DNA from: Streptomyces sp. GKU 895
GTDB lineage: Bacteria; Actinomycetota; Actinomycetes; Streptomycetales; Streptomycetaceae
DNA length: 33,219 nt
Reading direction: 5' to 3'
Assembly (NCBI GenBank): GCA_002027195.1
Contig: MWJO01000095.1
Location: forward strand, 1 to 33,219
The notes beneath the pieces are model-generated. The model made no database searches. It worked only from the letters and a program-made list of their open reading frames with translations, and was not told the origin of the DNA. Of this stretch, positions 1 through 7,419 are shown piece by piece; the first letter of the stretch is position 1; each line of letters begins with the position of its first letter. The translations under genes were made by a program, and so were the position numbers.

Positions 1-1
1 G

Positions 2-73
2 CTCGCCGAAGACCATCGCGGTCTCGGTCGAGGCGTCTTCGGAGAGGTCGTAGCGGGCGATCTCCGCGCCGCC
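2..73 (-). pseudogene. TerD-family fragment at the left edge
   Basis: Read on the minus strand, this stretch encodes about 24 residues containing ARYDLSEDASTETAMVFGE, a well-conserved segment of the C-terminal half of TerD/TerE stress proteins (tellurite-resistance, calcium-binding family). Upstream of residue GG the reading loses TerD character and the plus strand becomes a conservon kinase tail, so the fragment is joined abruptly to an unrelated gene around 66-75. The rest of TerD would lie beyond the left edge and on the missing side of the junction. Family assignment is by recognition of the motif. Whether this is a true rearrangement or an assembly artefact cannot be decided here. Confidence 0.7.
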
Positions 74-342
74 CGCCACCGACTCCCCGGGCGCCTCCCG
101 TCCGCTGCGCCGCCGCGTCCGCGGCGCCACCCTGCACACCACCGCCGGCGCGGTCGCCGAACCGGTCGTCCGGCAGGAGGCCCGCCCCGCCGACGCGGAG
201 GCCGTCCGCTCCGCCCTGGACGAGTTCGAAGCCGCCGTGGAACGCGCTCACCGTGACACGGGCACGCACAACGTCGTGGTGCCCGCGGCACCCCCCCACC
301 CCGCAAGACCAGAACCACCTCCCGGAAGGAGCGGAGCAGTGA
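66..342 (+). CDS. cvnA: 3' end of conservon sensor kinase CvnA (partial, frameshifted)
   Basis: This is the C-terminal tail of a nitrate-sensor-like histidine kinase, the first gene of a conservon. Visible are the LRRRVRGATL segment and the acidic helix EAVRSALDEFEAAVERA, both typical of CvnA C-termini. The expected end, NHLPEGAEQ followed by TGA at 340-342, lies one frame away from this helix. A run of seven C at 291-297 accounts for the shift; six C would restore the frame. As given, the kinase frame instead reads without a stop straight into cvnB. The N-terminal sensor, HAMP and catalytic domains are absent because the gene is cut at about position 66 by the junction with the TerD fragment. 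Confidence 0.75.
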
Positions 343-788
343 GTGAGCCGATCTCGGCCGAACTCAAGGCCGCCGCAGCCGACTTCACCTGGCTGTTGAA
401 TCGTTTCGCGACCGAGACCGCGGGCGTCGTCGACGCCATCGCCGTCTCCTCCGACGGACTGCTCATCGCGGTCTCCGAGCTCCGCGAGCACGCCGACTCC
501 GAACGCCTCGCCGCGATCGTCTCCGGCATCACCAGCCTGGCGGCGGGCGCCTCCGGCAACTACGGTCTCGGCGGCCTCAACAAGGTCATCATCGACCTGG
601 AGGGCGGCCACGTCCTGGTCTCCGCGATCGGCAGCGGCGCCGTCCTCGGCGTGGTCACCGACAAGGAGGCCAAGCTCGGCAACATCGCCTACGAGATGAC
701 GGTGTTCGCCAACCGGGCCGGCACCGCGCTCAGTCCCCAGCTGGTGCTCGCGCTGAAGAACAGCGTCGGCTCACCTTCGGCCCTGTAG
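339..788 (+). CDS. cvnB: Conservon roadblock/LC7 protein CvnB
   Basis: A protein of about 149 residues from the roadblock/LC7 family, which in conservons associates with the membrane kinase CvnA and the small GTPase CvnD. The core reads ...FTWLLNRFATETAGVVDAI, then LIAVSE, then a long hydrophobic region with GGLNKVIIDLEGGHVLVS and LGVVTDKEAKLGNIAYEM. The GTG at 339 is chosen because it follows GGAAGGAG at 324-331 with good spacing and forms a GTGA overlap with the expected cvnA stop. The frame is open further upstream (GTG at 237) only because it runs into the cvnA coding frame. Cotranscription with cvnC (19-nt gap) and cvnD is expected. Length and sequence are normal for the family. Confidence 0.93.
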   Translation: MSEPISAELKAAAADFTWLLNRFATETAGVVDAIAVSSDGLLIAVSELREHADSERLAAIVSGITSLAAGASGNYGLGGLNKVIIDLEGGHVLVSAIGSGAVLGVVTDKEAKLGNIAYEMTVFANRAGTALSPQLVLALKNSVGSPSAL

Positions 789-807
789 ACCGGGACGGAC
801 ACATTCC

Positions 808-1233
808 ATGGCGGACGGCTCCCCACCCCCGGGCGGCGACCCGGTCGGCCCCGCCCCCGCCGTACGGCCGTTCCTGGTCACCGCCGGCCGGGTGGCGGCC
901 GGTCCGACCGGGCGGGCGATGCCCGTCGAGACCCAGGTGGTGGCCACCGTCGAGGGTCTCGGCGCGCTCGACGGGCTCTCCTTCGAACAGCACGACATCG
1001 TCGCCGCCTGCCGGCGCCCGCAGTCCATCGCGGAGCTCGCGGCCCGGCTGCGGCTGCATCTGAACGTGGTCCGGGTCCTCGCCGAGGACCTGCGCGAAGA
1101 GGGGCGGCTGACGGTGCATGTGCCCGACTCCGAAGCCACGCACGACGCTTCCGTCCTGCGCAGACTGATCGATGGCCTGCGCGCCATCCCCGACTCCGGG
1201 AAGGAACTCCGTGACAACGGCGACAACGGCTGA
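808..1233 (+). CDS. cvnC: Conservon DUF742 protein CvnC
   Basis: A 141-residue DUF742 protein. It has the usual plan: a flexible Pro/Gly-rich N-terminus, the segment VRPFLVTAGR near residues 21-30, and a predicted winged-helix-like C-terminal half (DIVAACRRPQSIAELAARL, then LHLNVVRVLAEDLREEGRL). The ATG at 808 is the only sensible start. It sits 19 nt after cvnB and overlaps the start of cvnD by 23 nt, as is typical for translationally coupled conservon genes. The biochemical role of CvnC is not well defined; from family knowledge it is part of a membrane complex with the kinase, roadblock protein and GTPase. No DNA-binding function can be claimed from sequence alone. Confidence 0.93.
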   Translation: MADGSPPPGGDPVGPAPAVRPFLVTAGRVAAGPTGRAMPVETQVVATVEGLGALDGLSFEQHDIVAACRRPQSIAELAARLRLHLNVVRVLAEDLREEGRLTVHVPDSEATHDASVLRRLIDGLRAIPDSGKELRDNGDNG

Positions 1234-1795
1234 ACCGGCCGCCGTACGACCGCCGCTGCCGGTCAAGATGGTGATCGCGGGCGGCTTCGGCGTGGGCAAG
1301 ACCACCGCCGTCGGCTCGATCTCCGAGATCGAGCCGCTGACCACCGAGGCGGCCATCACCGAGGTCGCGGCGGGTGTGGACGACCTCTCGCTCACCCCGC
1401 AGAAGACCACGACCACGGTGGCGATGGACTTCGGCTGCATCACCATCGACCCGACCCTGAAGCTGTATCTGTTCGGCACGCCCGGGCAGGAGCGGTTCGG
1501 GTTCATGTGGGACGACATCGTCGAGGGCGCGGTGGGCGGGCTGGTCATCGTCGACACCCGGCGGCTGGACGACTGCTACGCCGCCGTCGACTACTTCGAG
1601 CACAAGCGGATCCCGTTCGCGGTCGCCGCCAACGCCTTCGACGGGAAGGTCGAGCACACCCTGGACGAGGTCCGCTGGGCGCTCGACGTGGCCGACCACG
1701 TCCCCGTCGTCGTCTTCGACGCACGCGAGACCGGCTCGGTGCGGGACGCGCTGCTCGTCGTACTCGAACTGGCCCTGGCCCGCACGGAGTCCTGA
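1211..1795 (+). CDS. cvnD: Conservon small GTPase CvnD
   Basis: A 194-residue small GTP-binding protein of the conservon type (Mgl/Ras-like ATP/GTP-binding family). The P-loop GGFGVGKTT lies at about residues 24-32; a G3-like element LFGTPGQERF follows the central strand; AANAFDG occupies the G4 position. The GTG at 1211 is preferred because AAGGA lies 6 nt upstream; it overlaps the end of cvnC by 23 nt. A further upstream GTG (1172) lies deep within cvnC and is unlikely. In characterised conservons the GTPase is the output or partner of the kinase-roadblock complex. No cytochrome P450 gene follows, unlike some conservons; instead a strong hairpin ends the unit. Confidence 0.93.
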   Translation: MTTATTAEPAAVRPPLPVKMVIAGGFGVGKTTAVGSISEIEPLTTEAAITEVAAGVDDLSLTPQKTTTTVAMDFGCITIDPTLKLYLFGTPGQERFGFMWDDIVEGAVGGLVIVDTRRLDDCYAAVDYFEHKRIPFAVAANAFDGKVEHTLDEVRWALDVADHVPVVVFDARETGSVRDALLVVLELALARTES

Positions 1796-1810
1796 ACCCG
1801 CAGCGGATCA

Positions 1811-1858
1811 CCCGAACGTGGTTGCCCGGTTCGTAGGAACCGGGCAACCACGTTCGGG
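1811..1858. terminator. 22-bp perfect hairpin between convergent cvnD and transporter genes
   Basis: Arms at 1811-1832 and 1837-1858 are exactly complementary over 22 bp with a 4-nt loop (GTAG). It lies 16 nt after the cvnD stop and about 20 nt beyond the probable end of the convergent permease gene, so it can serve as a bidirectional terminator. No U tract follows, which is usual for high-GC actinobacteria. Confidence 0.85.
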
Positions 1859-1877
1859 ACCACGTTCGTCCGGGTCC

Positions 1878-2547
1878 TCAGCCGCTGCGCCGCACCCCCC
1901 GGCGACACCGCGACCCTCCCCACCGCCCAGAACACCCCGAGCGTCGCCAGCGCCATCCCGGCGACCAGGGTGGCGCCGCCCACGACCTTCTCGTAGTCGC
2001 GCTGGTAGAGCCCGTCGATGATGAACCGGCCGAGGCCGCCGAGGCCGACGTACGCGGCGATGGTGGCCGTGGACACGATCTGGATGGCGCCCGAGCGGAT
2101 GCCGCTGAGCACCAGCGGGAGCGCGGCCGGGAGTTCGACCTGGAACAGCACCCCGGCCTCGCTCATGCCCATGCCCCGCGCCGCGTCCACCGGCGAGGGA
2201 TCGACGGAGCGCATCGCCTCGTACGTGGTGACCAGGATGGGCGGCACGGCGAGGACGACCAGCGGCACCATGACGTTCACCAGGCCGAACCCGTACAGCA
2301 GGGTCAGCAGCACCAGCAGACCGAAGGTGGGCAGCGCCCGCCAGGCGGTGGCGATGAGGGAGAGGGCGTTGCCGCCGCGGCCGTAGTGGCCGGTGACCAG
2401 GCCGACCGGCAGGCCGATCAGGACGGCCAGGCCCAGCGCCTCCAGGGTGTAGCCGAGGTGTTCGGCGAGCCGGGTGGGGATGCCGTCGTAGCCGTGCCAG
2501 TGCGCGTTGTCGCTGAAGAACGCGTCGATGAAGTGGAACAGGTTCAT
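1878..2547 (-). CDS. Opu/ProW-type ABC transporter permease (second permease, frameshift near 3' end)
   Basis: An inner-membrane permease of the glycine betaine/carnitine/choline (Opu/ProW) family with about six hydrophobic helices. The permease EAA-type loop is visible as AARGMGMSEAGVLFQVELPA, followed by LVLSGIRSGAIQIVSTATIA and a typical GLGGLGRFI motif. ATG at 2547 overlaps the stop of the upstream permease (TGATG). In the sequence as given the frame runs on through the terminator hairpin and antisense to cvnD. Removing one base from the C6 run at 1895-1900 gives an ending GVRRSG and a stop at 1878-1880, and a protein of about 222 residues, the expected size. I take the extra base as a likely sequence error. 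Confidence 0.85.
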
Positions 2548-3227
2548 CAGACTTCCTTCGCACTCGTCCGCGCACGCGTCACCCGGCGCGGCATCCACGG
2601 CGTCAGCACCAGCCGTACGGCGACCAGGGTGCCGTCGGCGAGGAGGGCCAGCAGCGCCATGCTGAGCACGGCGTTCACGGCGAGCTCGGGCCGGTTGTAG
2701 ATGTTGGCGTCGTTGATGAGATTGCCGAGGGCGCCCTGGTTGCCGATGATGCTGCCGATGCTGACCAGGCTGATGCTGGACACGGTGGCAACCCGCAGGC
2801 CCGCGATGATGGCGGGCACCGCGATCGGCAACTGGACCTGGACGTAACGGCGTACGGGTCCGAAGCCCATGGCGGTCGCGGCGGCGAGGGTCTCCTGCGG
2901 GACCGAGCGGACGCCGTCGACGATCGCCGGGACCAGCACGACGAGGCTGTAGACGGTGAGCGGGATCATCACCGTGAGCTCGGTCTGGCCGGTGTAGTCG
3001 ATGAGGAGGACGAAGAAGGCCAGCGAGGGGATCGCGTAGAGGATGGTCGTCACCCAGAGCACCGGCGGGTACAACCAGCGGAAGCGGACGCAGAGTTGGG
3101 CCAGCGGGAGCGAGACCAGCAGCCCGGCGAGGACCGGGAGCAGGGCCTCACGCAGATGCAGGCCGACCAGGCCGAGCCAGCTGTGCTGGAGGTCGCTGGG
3201 GATGTCGAAGAGGCGGTCCCAGTTCAT
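2547..3227 (-). CDS. Opu/ProW-type ABC transporter permease (first permease)
   Basis: A 226-residue inner-membrane permease of the quaternary-amine (glycine betaine/carnitine/choline) ABC family, homologous to the following gene. It begins MNWDRLFDIPSDL and contains HLREALLPVLAGLLVSLPLA, a conserved TILYAIPSLAFFVLLI segment, and the EAA-type loop ATAMGFGPVRRYVQVQLP. The start at 3227 is set by an ATGA overlap with the stop of the ATPase gene, so the three genes are translationally coupled. The frame is open further upstream (to 3350) only antisense within the ATPase. In known systems such permeases act as a heterodimer with an OpuCA-like ATPase and an extracellular binding protein for compatible solutes. 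Confidence 0.92.
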   Translation of the reverse strand: MNWDRLFDIPSDLQHSWLGLVGLHLREALLPVLAGLLVSLPLAQLCVRFRWLYPPVLWVTTILYAIPSLAFFVLLIDYTGQTELTVMIPLTVYSLVVLVPAIVDGVRSVPQETLAAATAMGFGPVRRYVQVQLPIAVPAIIAGLRVATVSSISLVSIGSIIGNQGALGNLINDANIYNRPELAVNAVLSMALLALLADGTLVAVRLVLTPWMPRRVTRARTSAKEV

Positions 3228-4335
3228 CCGGTGACCTTCGCGTCCGCGTCCGTACGGCCCTCGTCGTGGGCGCCCCGGATCGCCTGGGCGATCGTCTGCT
3301 GGGACACCACGCCGGTCACCTTGCCGGCGGCGTCCACGGCCACGGCCCACCCGGTGGGCGAGAGCACCGCGCAGTCCAGCGCGGCCCGCAGCGAGTCGGT
3401 GCCGACGACGAACGGGCGCCCGTAGGGCAGCAGTCGGCCGTCGGCGGCGAGGTCCTCCGGCTTGGTCCAGCCGAGCGGCCTGCCGTCGGCGTCCGTCACC
3501 AGGAGGAACTCGGCGTCGGTGACGGGCCGTTCGGCGCCGCCGCCCGCCTTGACGACGGGCGCCATGGTCAGTTCCAGTCCCGTGGACGGGAAGAAGGAGA
3601 GCCGCCGCACGCCCCGGTCCGCGCCGAGGAAGTCCTCCACGAACTCGTCCGCCGGGTGCGACAGCAGCTCGGCGGGTGGCGCGAACTGGGCGAGCTTGCC
3701 GCCGGTGCGCAGTACGGCGACCATCGTGCCGAGCTTGACGCCTCGTCGATGTCGTGCGTGACGAAGACGATGGTCTTGCCCAACTCGGCCTGGATGCGCA
3801 GCAGTTCGTCCTGCAACCCCTTGCGCACGACGGGGTCGACGGCGGAGAACGGCTCGTCCATGAGGAGGACGGGCGGGTCGGCTGCGAGCGCCCGGGCGAC
3901 GCCGACGCGCTGCTGCTGGCCGCCGGAGAGCTGGTACGGGTACCGCTTGGCGAGCGAGGCGTCGAGGCCGACCCGCTCCATGAGTTCGCGGGCGCGCTCG
4001 CGGGCCTTGTCCTTCTTCCAGCCGAGCAGCCGGGGCACGGTCGCGATGTTGTCGACGATGGTGCGGTGCTGGAAGAGGCCGGCGTTCTGGATGACGTAAC
4101 CCATGGACCGGCGCAGGGTGTTGACCGGCTGCTGCCGGCTGTCCTTGCCGTCGATGAGGATGGTGCCCTCGGTGGGCTCGATCATCCGGTTGATCATGCG
4201 CAGGGTGGTGGTCTTGCCGCAGCCCGAGGGGCCGACGAGGACCGTGATGGAGCCGTCGGGTATCTCCAACGAGAGCCGGTCGACCGCCACCGTGCCGTCC
4301 GGGTACCGCTTGGTGACTGAATCTATCCGTATCAA
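3224..4335 (-). CDS. Opu/ProV-type ABC transporter ATP-binding protein with CBS pair (one frameshift)
   Basis: The ATPase energises the two downstream permeases. The N-terminal half has Walker A GPSGCGKTT, the Q-loop in GYVIQNAGLFQH, signature LSGGQQQRVGVARAL, Walker B VLLMDEPFSAVD and switch VTHDIDEA. The C-terminal region resembles the CBS-domain pair of ProV/OpuCA proteins (ADGRPLGWTKPEDL, then AVDAAGKVTGVVSQQTIAQAI), which in homologues senses ionic strength or nucleotides. The two halves are in different frames. Restoring one base near 3739 (CGGT expected, CGT present) joins DIDEA to VKLGTMVAVL and gives about 370 residues, the family size. The start is uncertain: TTG at 4335 gives the standard N-terminus IRIDSVTKRYPDG; an ATG at 4363 is in the other frame. 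Confidence 0.88.
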
Positions 4336-4460
4336 AACGCCGAATACCCTTCGGGTCTGGCATGAGTTGCCCGCTTTCGGCCCCGGTGGGACCGGCCGTT
4401 TCCGGTGAGTGTAGACCCGTTGTGTTTCGGACCTGCGAAGACGTCGCCCCGGCCCCGCTC

Positions 4461-5203
4461 TCAGGCGGCCGCCGAGCCCTCCCGGGCCACCGGGAACCCC
4501 GGCGTCCGCAGCACCCGGCGTTCCGCGTCCACCGCGAACACCTCGATGCCCGGCAGCGAGGCCGCCCACTCGACGCCTTCCGGGCCCATCGCGAAGGCGG
4601 CCGTGGCCACCGAGTCCGCTTCCGTCAGCGACTCGGCGACGACCGTCAGGCTCAGCAGCCCCGTCGCCGGACGTCCCGTGCGGCCGTCGATGATGTGGTC
4701 GCCGCGTTCGTAGCGGGCGGAGGTGGCGACGGCGCCGTCCGTGAGGTCGAGGACCGTGCAGAGTTTGTCGGCCTGTTCGGGGTGGCGTACGCCCACCCGC
4801 CAGGGGCCGCCGGCGGCGGCCACGTCGCCGCCGGCGTTCAGCACGAAGCGGCGTGCGCCCGCCGCCGTTCAGGAGGCTCGGCCGCGCGCTGCACCGACCA
4901 GCCCTTCACCACCGCGCACGGGTCGAGACCCCGGCCCGGCAGGCGGACGTCGAACGCGCCGCCCGTCGCGGCCCGGTAGTGCTCGCACAGGTCGAGCACC
5001 AGTCGCAGGTCGGTGCTGACCTCCGACTCCGCCAGCTCCCCGCGGCCCAGCCGGGACACCTCGCTGTCCGGCTTGAACGGGCTGAAGCGGGCGTCGACCT
5101 CGCGCAGCCAGGCGAAGACCCTGTCCCCGGCCGGCTCGAAGTCGCCCTCGTTGTCCACGCGCAACGACACCGGGAAGCCCATGACGTGTTCGACCCTGTG
5201 CAT
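4461..5203 (-). CDS. apbE: ApbE-family FAD:protein FMN transferase (two nearby frameshifts)
   Basis: A flavin transferase that uses FAD to attach FMN covalently to a Thr in FMN-binding domains of exported proteins. Recognisable are RFSPFKPDSEVSRLGRG near residue 40, a central CEHYRAATGGAFDVR, NAGGDVAAAG, and the C-terminal EADSVATAAFAMG that carries the family Asp and Thr metal ligands. The ATG at 5203 lies 2 nt after the stop of its likely substrate. N- and C-terminal halves are two frames apart. Two one-base insertions fit: a GG for G near 4876, and an extra C in the CCC at 4858-4860. Removing both restores AAELLNGGGARRFVLNAGGD. The bridged protein has about 246 residues, short but normal for actinobacterial ApbE. 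Confidence 0.87.
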
Positions 5204-5205
5204 GA

Positions 5206-5919
5206 TCAGCCCTTCGCGTCGATCGCGGCCTGGAGCGACTCCTTGTAGGCCTCGCTCGTGATCGTCGCGCCGGACACCGTGTCGATGTCCGCGCTCTGCG
5301 CCTGAAGCGTCGCCGCGATCAGCTTCGGCACCGCCGCCGTCGTCTGCGGATGGTTCGGCTGCTGGAGCATCTTCACGGCGGTGATCTTGTCGCCCTCGAA
5401 GGTCACCTGGACCTGGACGGGGCCCTTCTCGGTGTTCAGCGCCGAGCCGTCGACCGTCCGGGAGGCGGCGGCCGACGGGGAGGGAGACGCCGACGGGGAG
5501 GGGGACGCCGAGGCCGACTTCGCGTTCTCGTCGATCGCCGCCTGCAACGACTCCTTGTACGCCTCACTCGTGATCGTCGCGCCCGACACCGTGTCGATGT
5601 CCGCGCTCTGCGCCTGAAGCGTCGCCGCGATCAGCTTCGGCACCGCCGCCGTCGTCTGCGGATGGTTCGGCTGCTGGAGCATCTTCACGGCGGTGATCTT
5701 CTCGCCCTCGAAGGTCACCTGGACCTCCACCGGGCCCTTCTCGGTGTTCACGGTCGTCCCCTTGACGACCGTGCCCGAGGAGGTGCCTCCAGAGGAAGAC
5801 GCGGACGGGGCCGGGGTCGCCTGCGCCGTCGACGTACCGCCGCCGATCGACGGCTCGTAGCGCCAGACCGGGACCAGGCCCGCGATGCTGAGGACGACTA
5901 CAGGTATGGCTCGCTTCAC
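5206..5919 (-). CDS. Membrane-anchored protein with two tandem FMN-binding domains
   Basis: A 237-residue exported flavoprotein. Residues 1-20 form an N-terminal signal anchor, followed by a Ser/Thr/Pro/Gly linker. Two FMN-binding domains (about residues 57-130 and 161-234) are joined by a Ser/Pro/Ala linker (131-155). Each carries the flavinylation motif DTVSGATITS, with acceptor Thr expected at 115 and 219. The domains differ by only a few residues and share long identical DNA. GTG at 5919 is preceded by GAGGAAGAG and follows the ferric-reductase stop by 10 nt; apbE follows after 2 nt. From the family I infer that it relays electrons outside the membrane from the upstream reductase after ApbE adds FMN. 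Most relatives I recall carry one domain. Confidence 0.93.
   Translation of the reverse strand: MKRAIPVVVLSIAGLVPVWRYEPSIGGGTSTAQATPAPSASSSGGTSSGTVVKGTTVNTEKGPVEVQVTFEGEKITAVKMLQQPNHPQTTAAVPKLIAATLQAQSADIDTVSGATITSEAYKESLQAAIDENAKSASASPSPSASPSPSAAASRTVDGSALNTEKGPVQVQVTFEGDKITAVKMLQQPNHPQTTAAVPKLIAATLQAQSADIDTVSGATITSEAYKESLQAAIDAKG
5273..5388 (-). repeat. Intragenic direct repeat, copy in second FMN domain
   Basis: This 116-bp stretch is identical, base for base, to 5585-5700. The two copies are 312 bp apart, exactly 104 codons, so the reading frame is preserved. Identity of third codon positions shows recent duplication or gene conversion rather than only protein-level constraint. Confidence 0.95.
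5585..5700 (-). repeat. Intragenic direct repeat, copy in first FMN domain
   Basis: Identical to 5273-5388 (see that entry). Flanking bases on both sides still align with scattered synonymous and a few non-synonymous differences, so the duplicated unit is the whole domain plus linker and the perfect block is its most homogenised part. Confidence 0.95.
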
Positions 5920-5929
5920 GATCTCTTCC

Positions 5930-7269
5930 TCATCCCGCCAGGCTGAAGCGCTCGAAGTGGGTCTGCGCCCTGGGCACGTCCAGCTTGCGCAGGTTGGCCA
6001 GCACCGCGTTCATCATCGGCGGCGGCCCGCACAGGAAGACGTCCCGGTCGGCGATGTCCGGCACCATGCGCAGCAGCTCGGCGGGGGCCAGCTTGTCGGG
6101 CTGGACCGGGCCGGTCACCAGGTGCAGGACGGCGCCCTTGGCGGCCGCCAGCTCGCGCAGCTCGTCGTAGAGGACGGCGTCGCGGTCGGTGGCGACGCGG
6201 TAGATGACGACCGCGTGGCCGTGGAGCTCCTCGAGGAGGGCGCGGATGGGGGTGACGCCGACGCCGCCGGCGATCAGGACCGACTCCGTGCGGGTGCGGT
6301 GCAGCGCGGTGAAGGCACCGTAGGGGCCCTCGGCGAAGACGCGGGTGCCGGGCCTGACGTGCCGCAGGGCGGCGCTGCCGGCGCCGGCGGCCTTCGCGGT
6401 CAGGCGCAGCGTGCGGCCGTCGGGGGCCGCCGACAGGGAGAAGGGGTTCGCCTGCCACCAGCGGTCCTTGGTGAGGAACCGCCACAGGAAGAACTGGCCG
6501 GCGCGGGCGGGCAGCTTGTCCAGGTCGCGGCCGGTGATGTAGATCGAGACGACGTTGTCGGACTCGGGGACGACCGCCTCGACGCGGAACTGGTGGCGCA
6601 GGTTCCGCCACAGCGGCAGCACCGCGCGGCCCAGCACGACCGCGCCGAGGGCGACGGTCCAGACTCCGTACCAGTACGTCCTGGCGACGGACGACGAGGT
6701 GAACGTCGTACCGGCCGCGATCTGGTGGGTGATGGCGAGCACCACGGCGACGTACGTGTAGAAGTGGATGAAGTGCCAGGTCTCGTAGGCCAGCCGGCGC
6801 CGCGCCCAGCGCCCGAGACGGCGCCGACGACGATGATGATCCCCAGCGCGACGATCGCGCGGAGCACGCCCTCGGTGGTCTCGGCGAGGTCGACGAGGGT
6901 GCCGATGGGGCCGACGTCGGTGCCCTCGGCATAGCCGAAGGCGATGAAGACGGCGTGCGCGAGGAGCGTCCAGAGGATGCCGAAGCCGGTCCAGCGGTGC
7001 CAGGAGGTCAGCCGGTCCATGCCGATGCGGCGGTCGAGCCAGGGCAGCCGGGCCACCAGCAGCAGCTGGAAGGCCATGAGGAGGGCGCCGTAGAGGCCGA
7101 AGAGGCGGCCCAGCACGACGAGCGCGTTGGAGGCGAAGCCGGCCTGGGCGAAGAAGACGGCCACGGCGACCACGTTCGCGGCGAGTACGGCGTACAGGCC
7201 CGTGCGGGCCACCACCTTGGGCCGTATCGCCGTGGGGGGCGCGCTGGGCGGTTTGACGGTCGTCGTCAC
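5930..7269 (-). CDS. Ferric-reductase-like transmembrane protein with FAD/NAD(P) reductase domain (one frameshift)
   Basis: A membrane flavohaem oxidoreductase that passes electrons from cytoplasmic NAD(P)H across the membrane. The N-terminal half has about six hydrophobic helices with candidate haem His in LTSWHRWTGFG, LLAHAVFIAFG and ETWHFIHFYTY...AITHQIAAG. The C-terminal half is a ferredoxin-NADP-reductase module: ANPFSLSAAP (FAD region), GGVGVTPIRALLEEL (pyridine nucleotide) and DVFLCGPPPMM. One base is missing near 6808-6809; restoring it joins IIVVGAVSG to WARRRLAYE and gives about 446 residues. GTG at 7269 is preferred, with AAGGAG 9 nt upstream. It is first in the operon with the FMN-binding protein and apbE, so I infer a reductase-flavoprotein relay to an extracellular acceptor. 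Confidence 0.9.
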
Positions 7270-7419
7270 GGAACGGAGCTCCTTGATCGGGGCCTGGGAC
7301 TCGAGCTTCGCCCGGGCGACCTGTCGAAAAGCTGTCGTACAACTTTCAAGGTCTTATCGATGTGGTCCAGGGGAGGATACGGCTCTGGTCTGCGGGGCCG
7401 CGTGCCGCACTATGAACGG
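7270..7419. promoter_or_regulatory. Divergent promoter region with two CTGTCG direct repeats
   Basis: This 150-nt gap separates the ferric-reductase operon (-) from the response regulator gene (+). It holds CTGTCG at 7321-7326 and again at 7332-7337, an 11-bp period on the same face of the helix, which is the usual layout of OmpR-family binding sites. AT content is locally higher at 7326-7360. I could not assign confident -35/-10 boxes. Binding by the adjacent regulator is inference. Confidence 0.45.

Noticed and set aside
1591..1877. C-terminal extension of the second permease into cvnD
   Set aside because: It reads through a perfect terminator hairpin and antisense to the GTPase; correcting a C6 run gives a normal end.
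5273..5700. Mobile-element duplication in the FMN-binding gene
   Set aside because: No inverted ends, target duplication or transposase; the repeat is an in-frame domain duplication.
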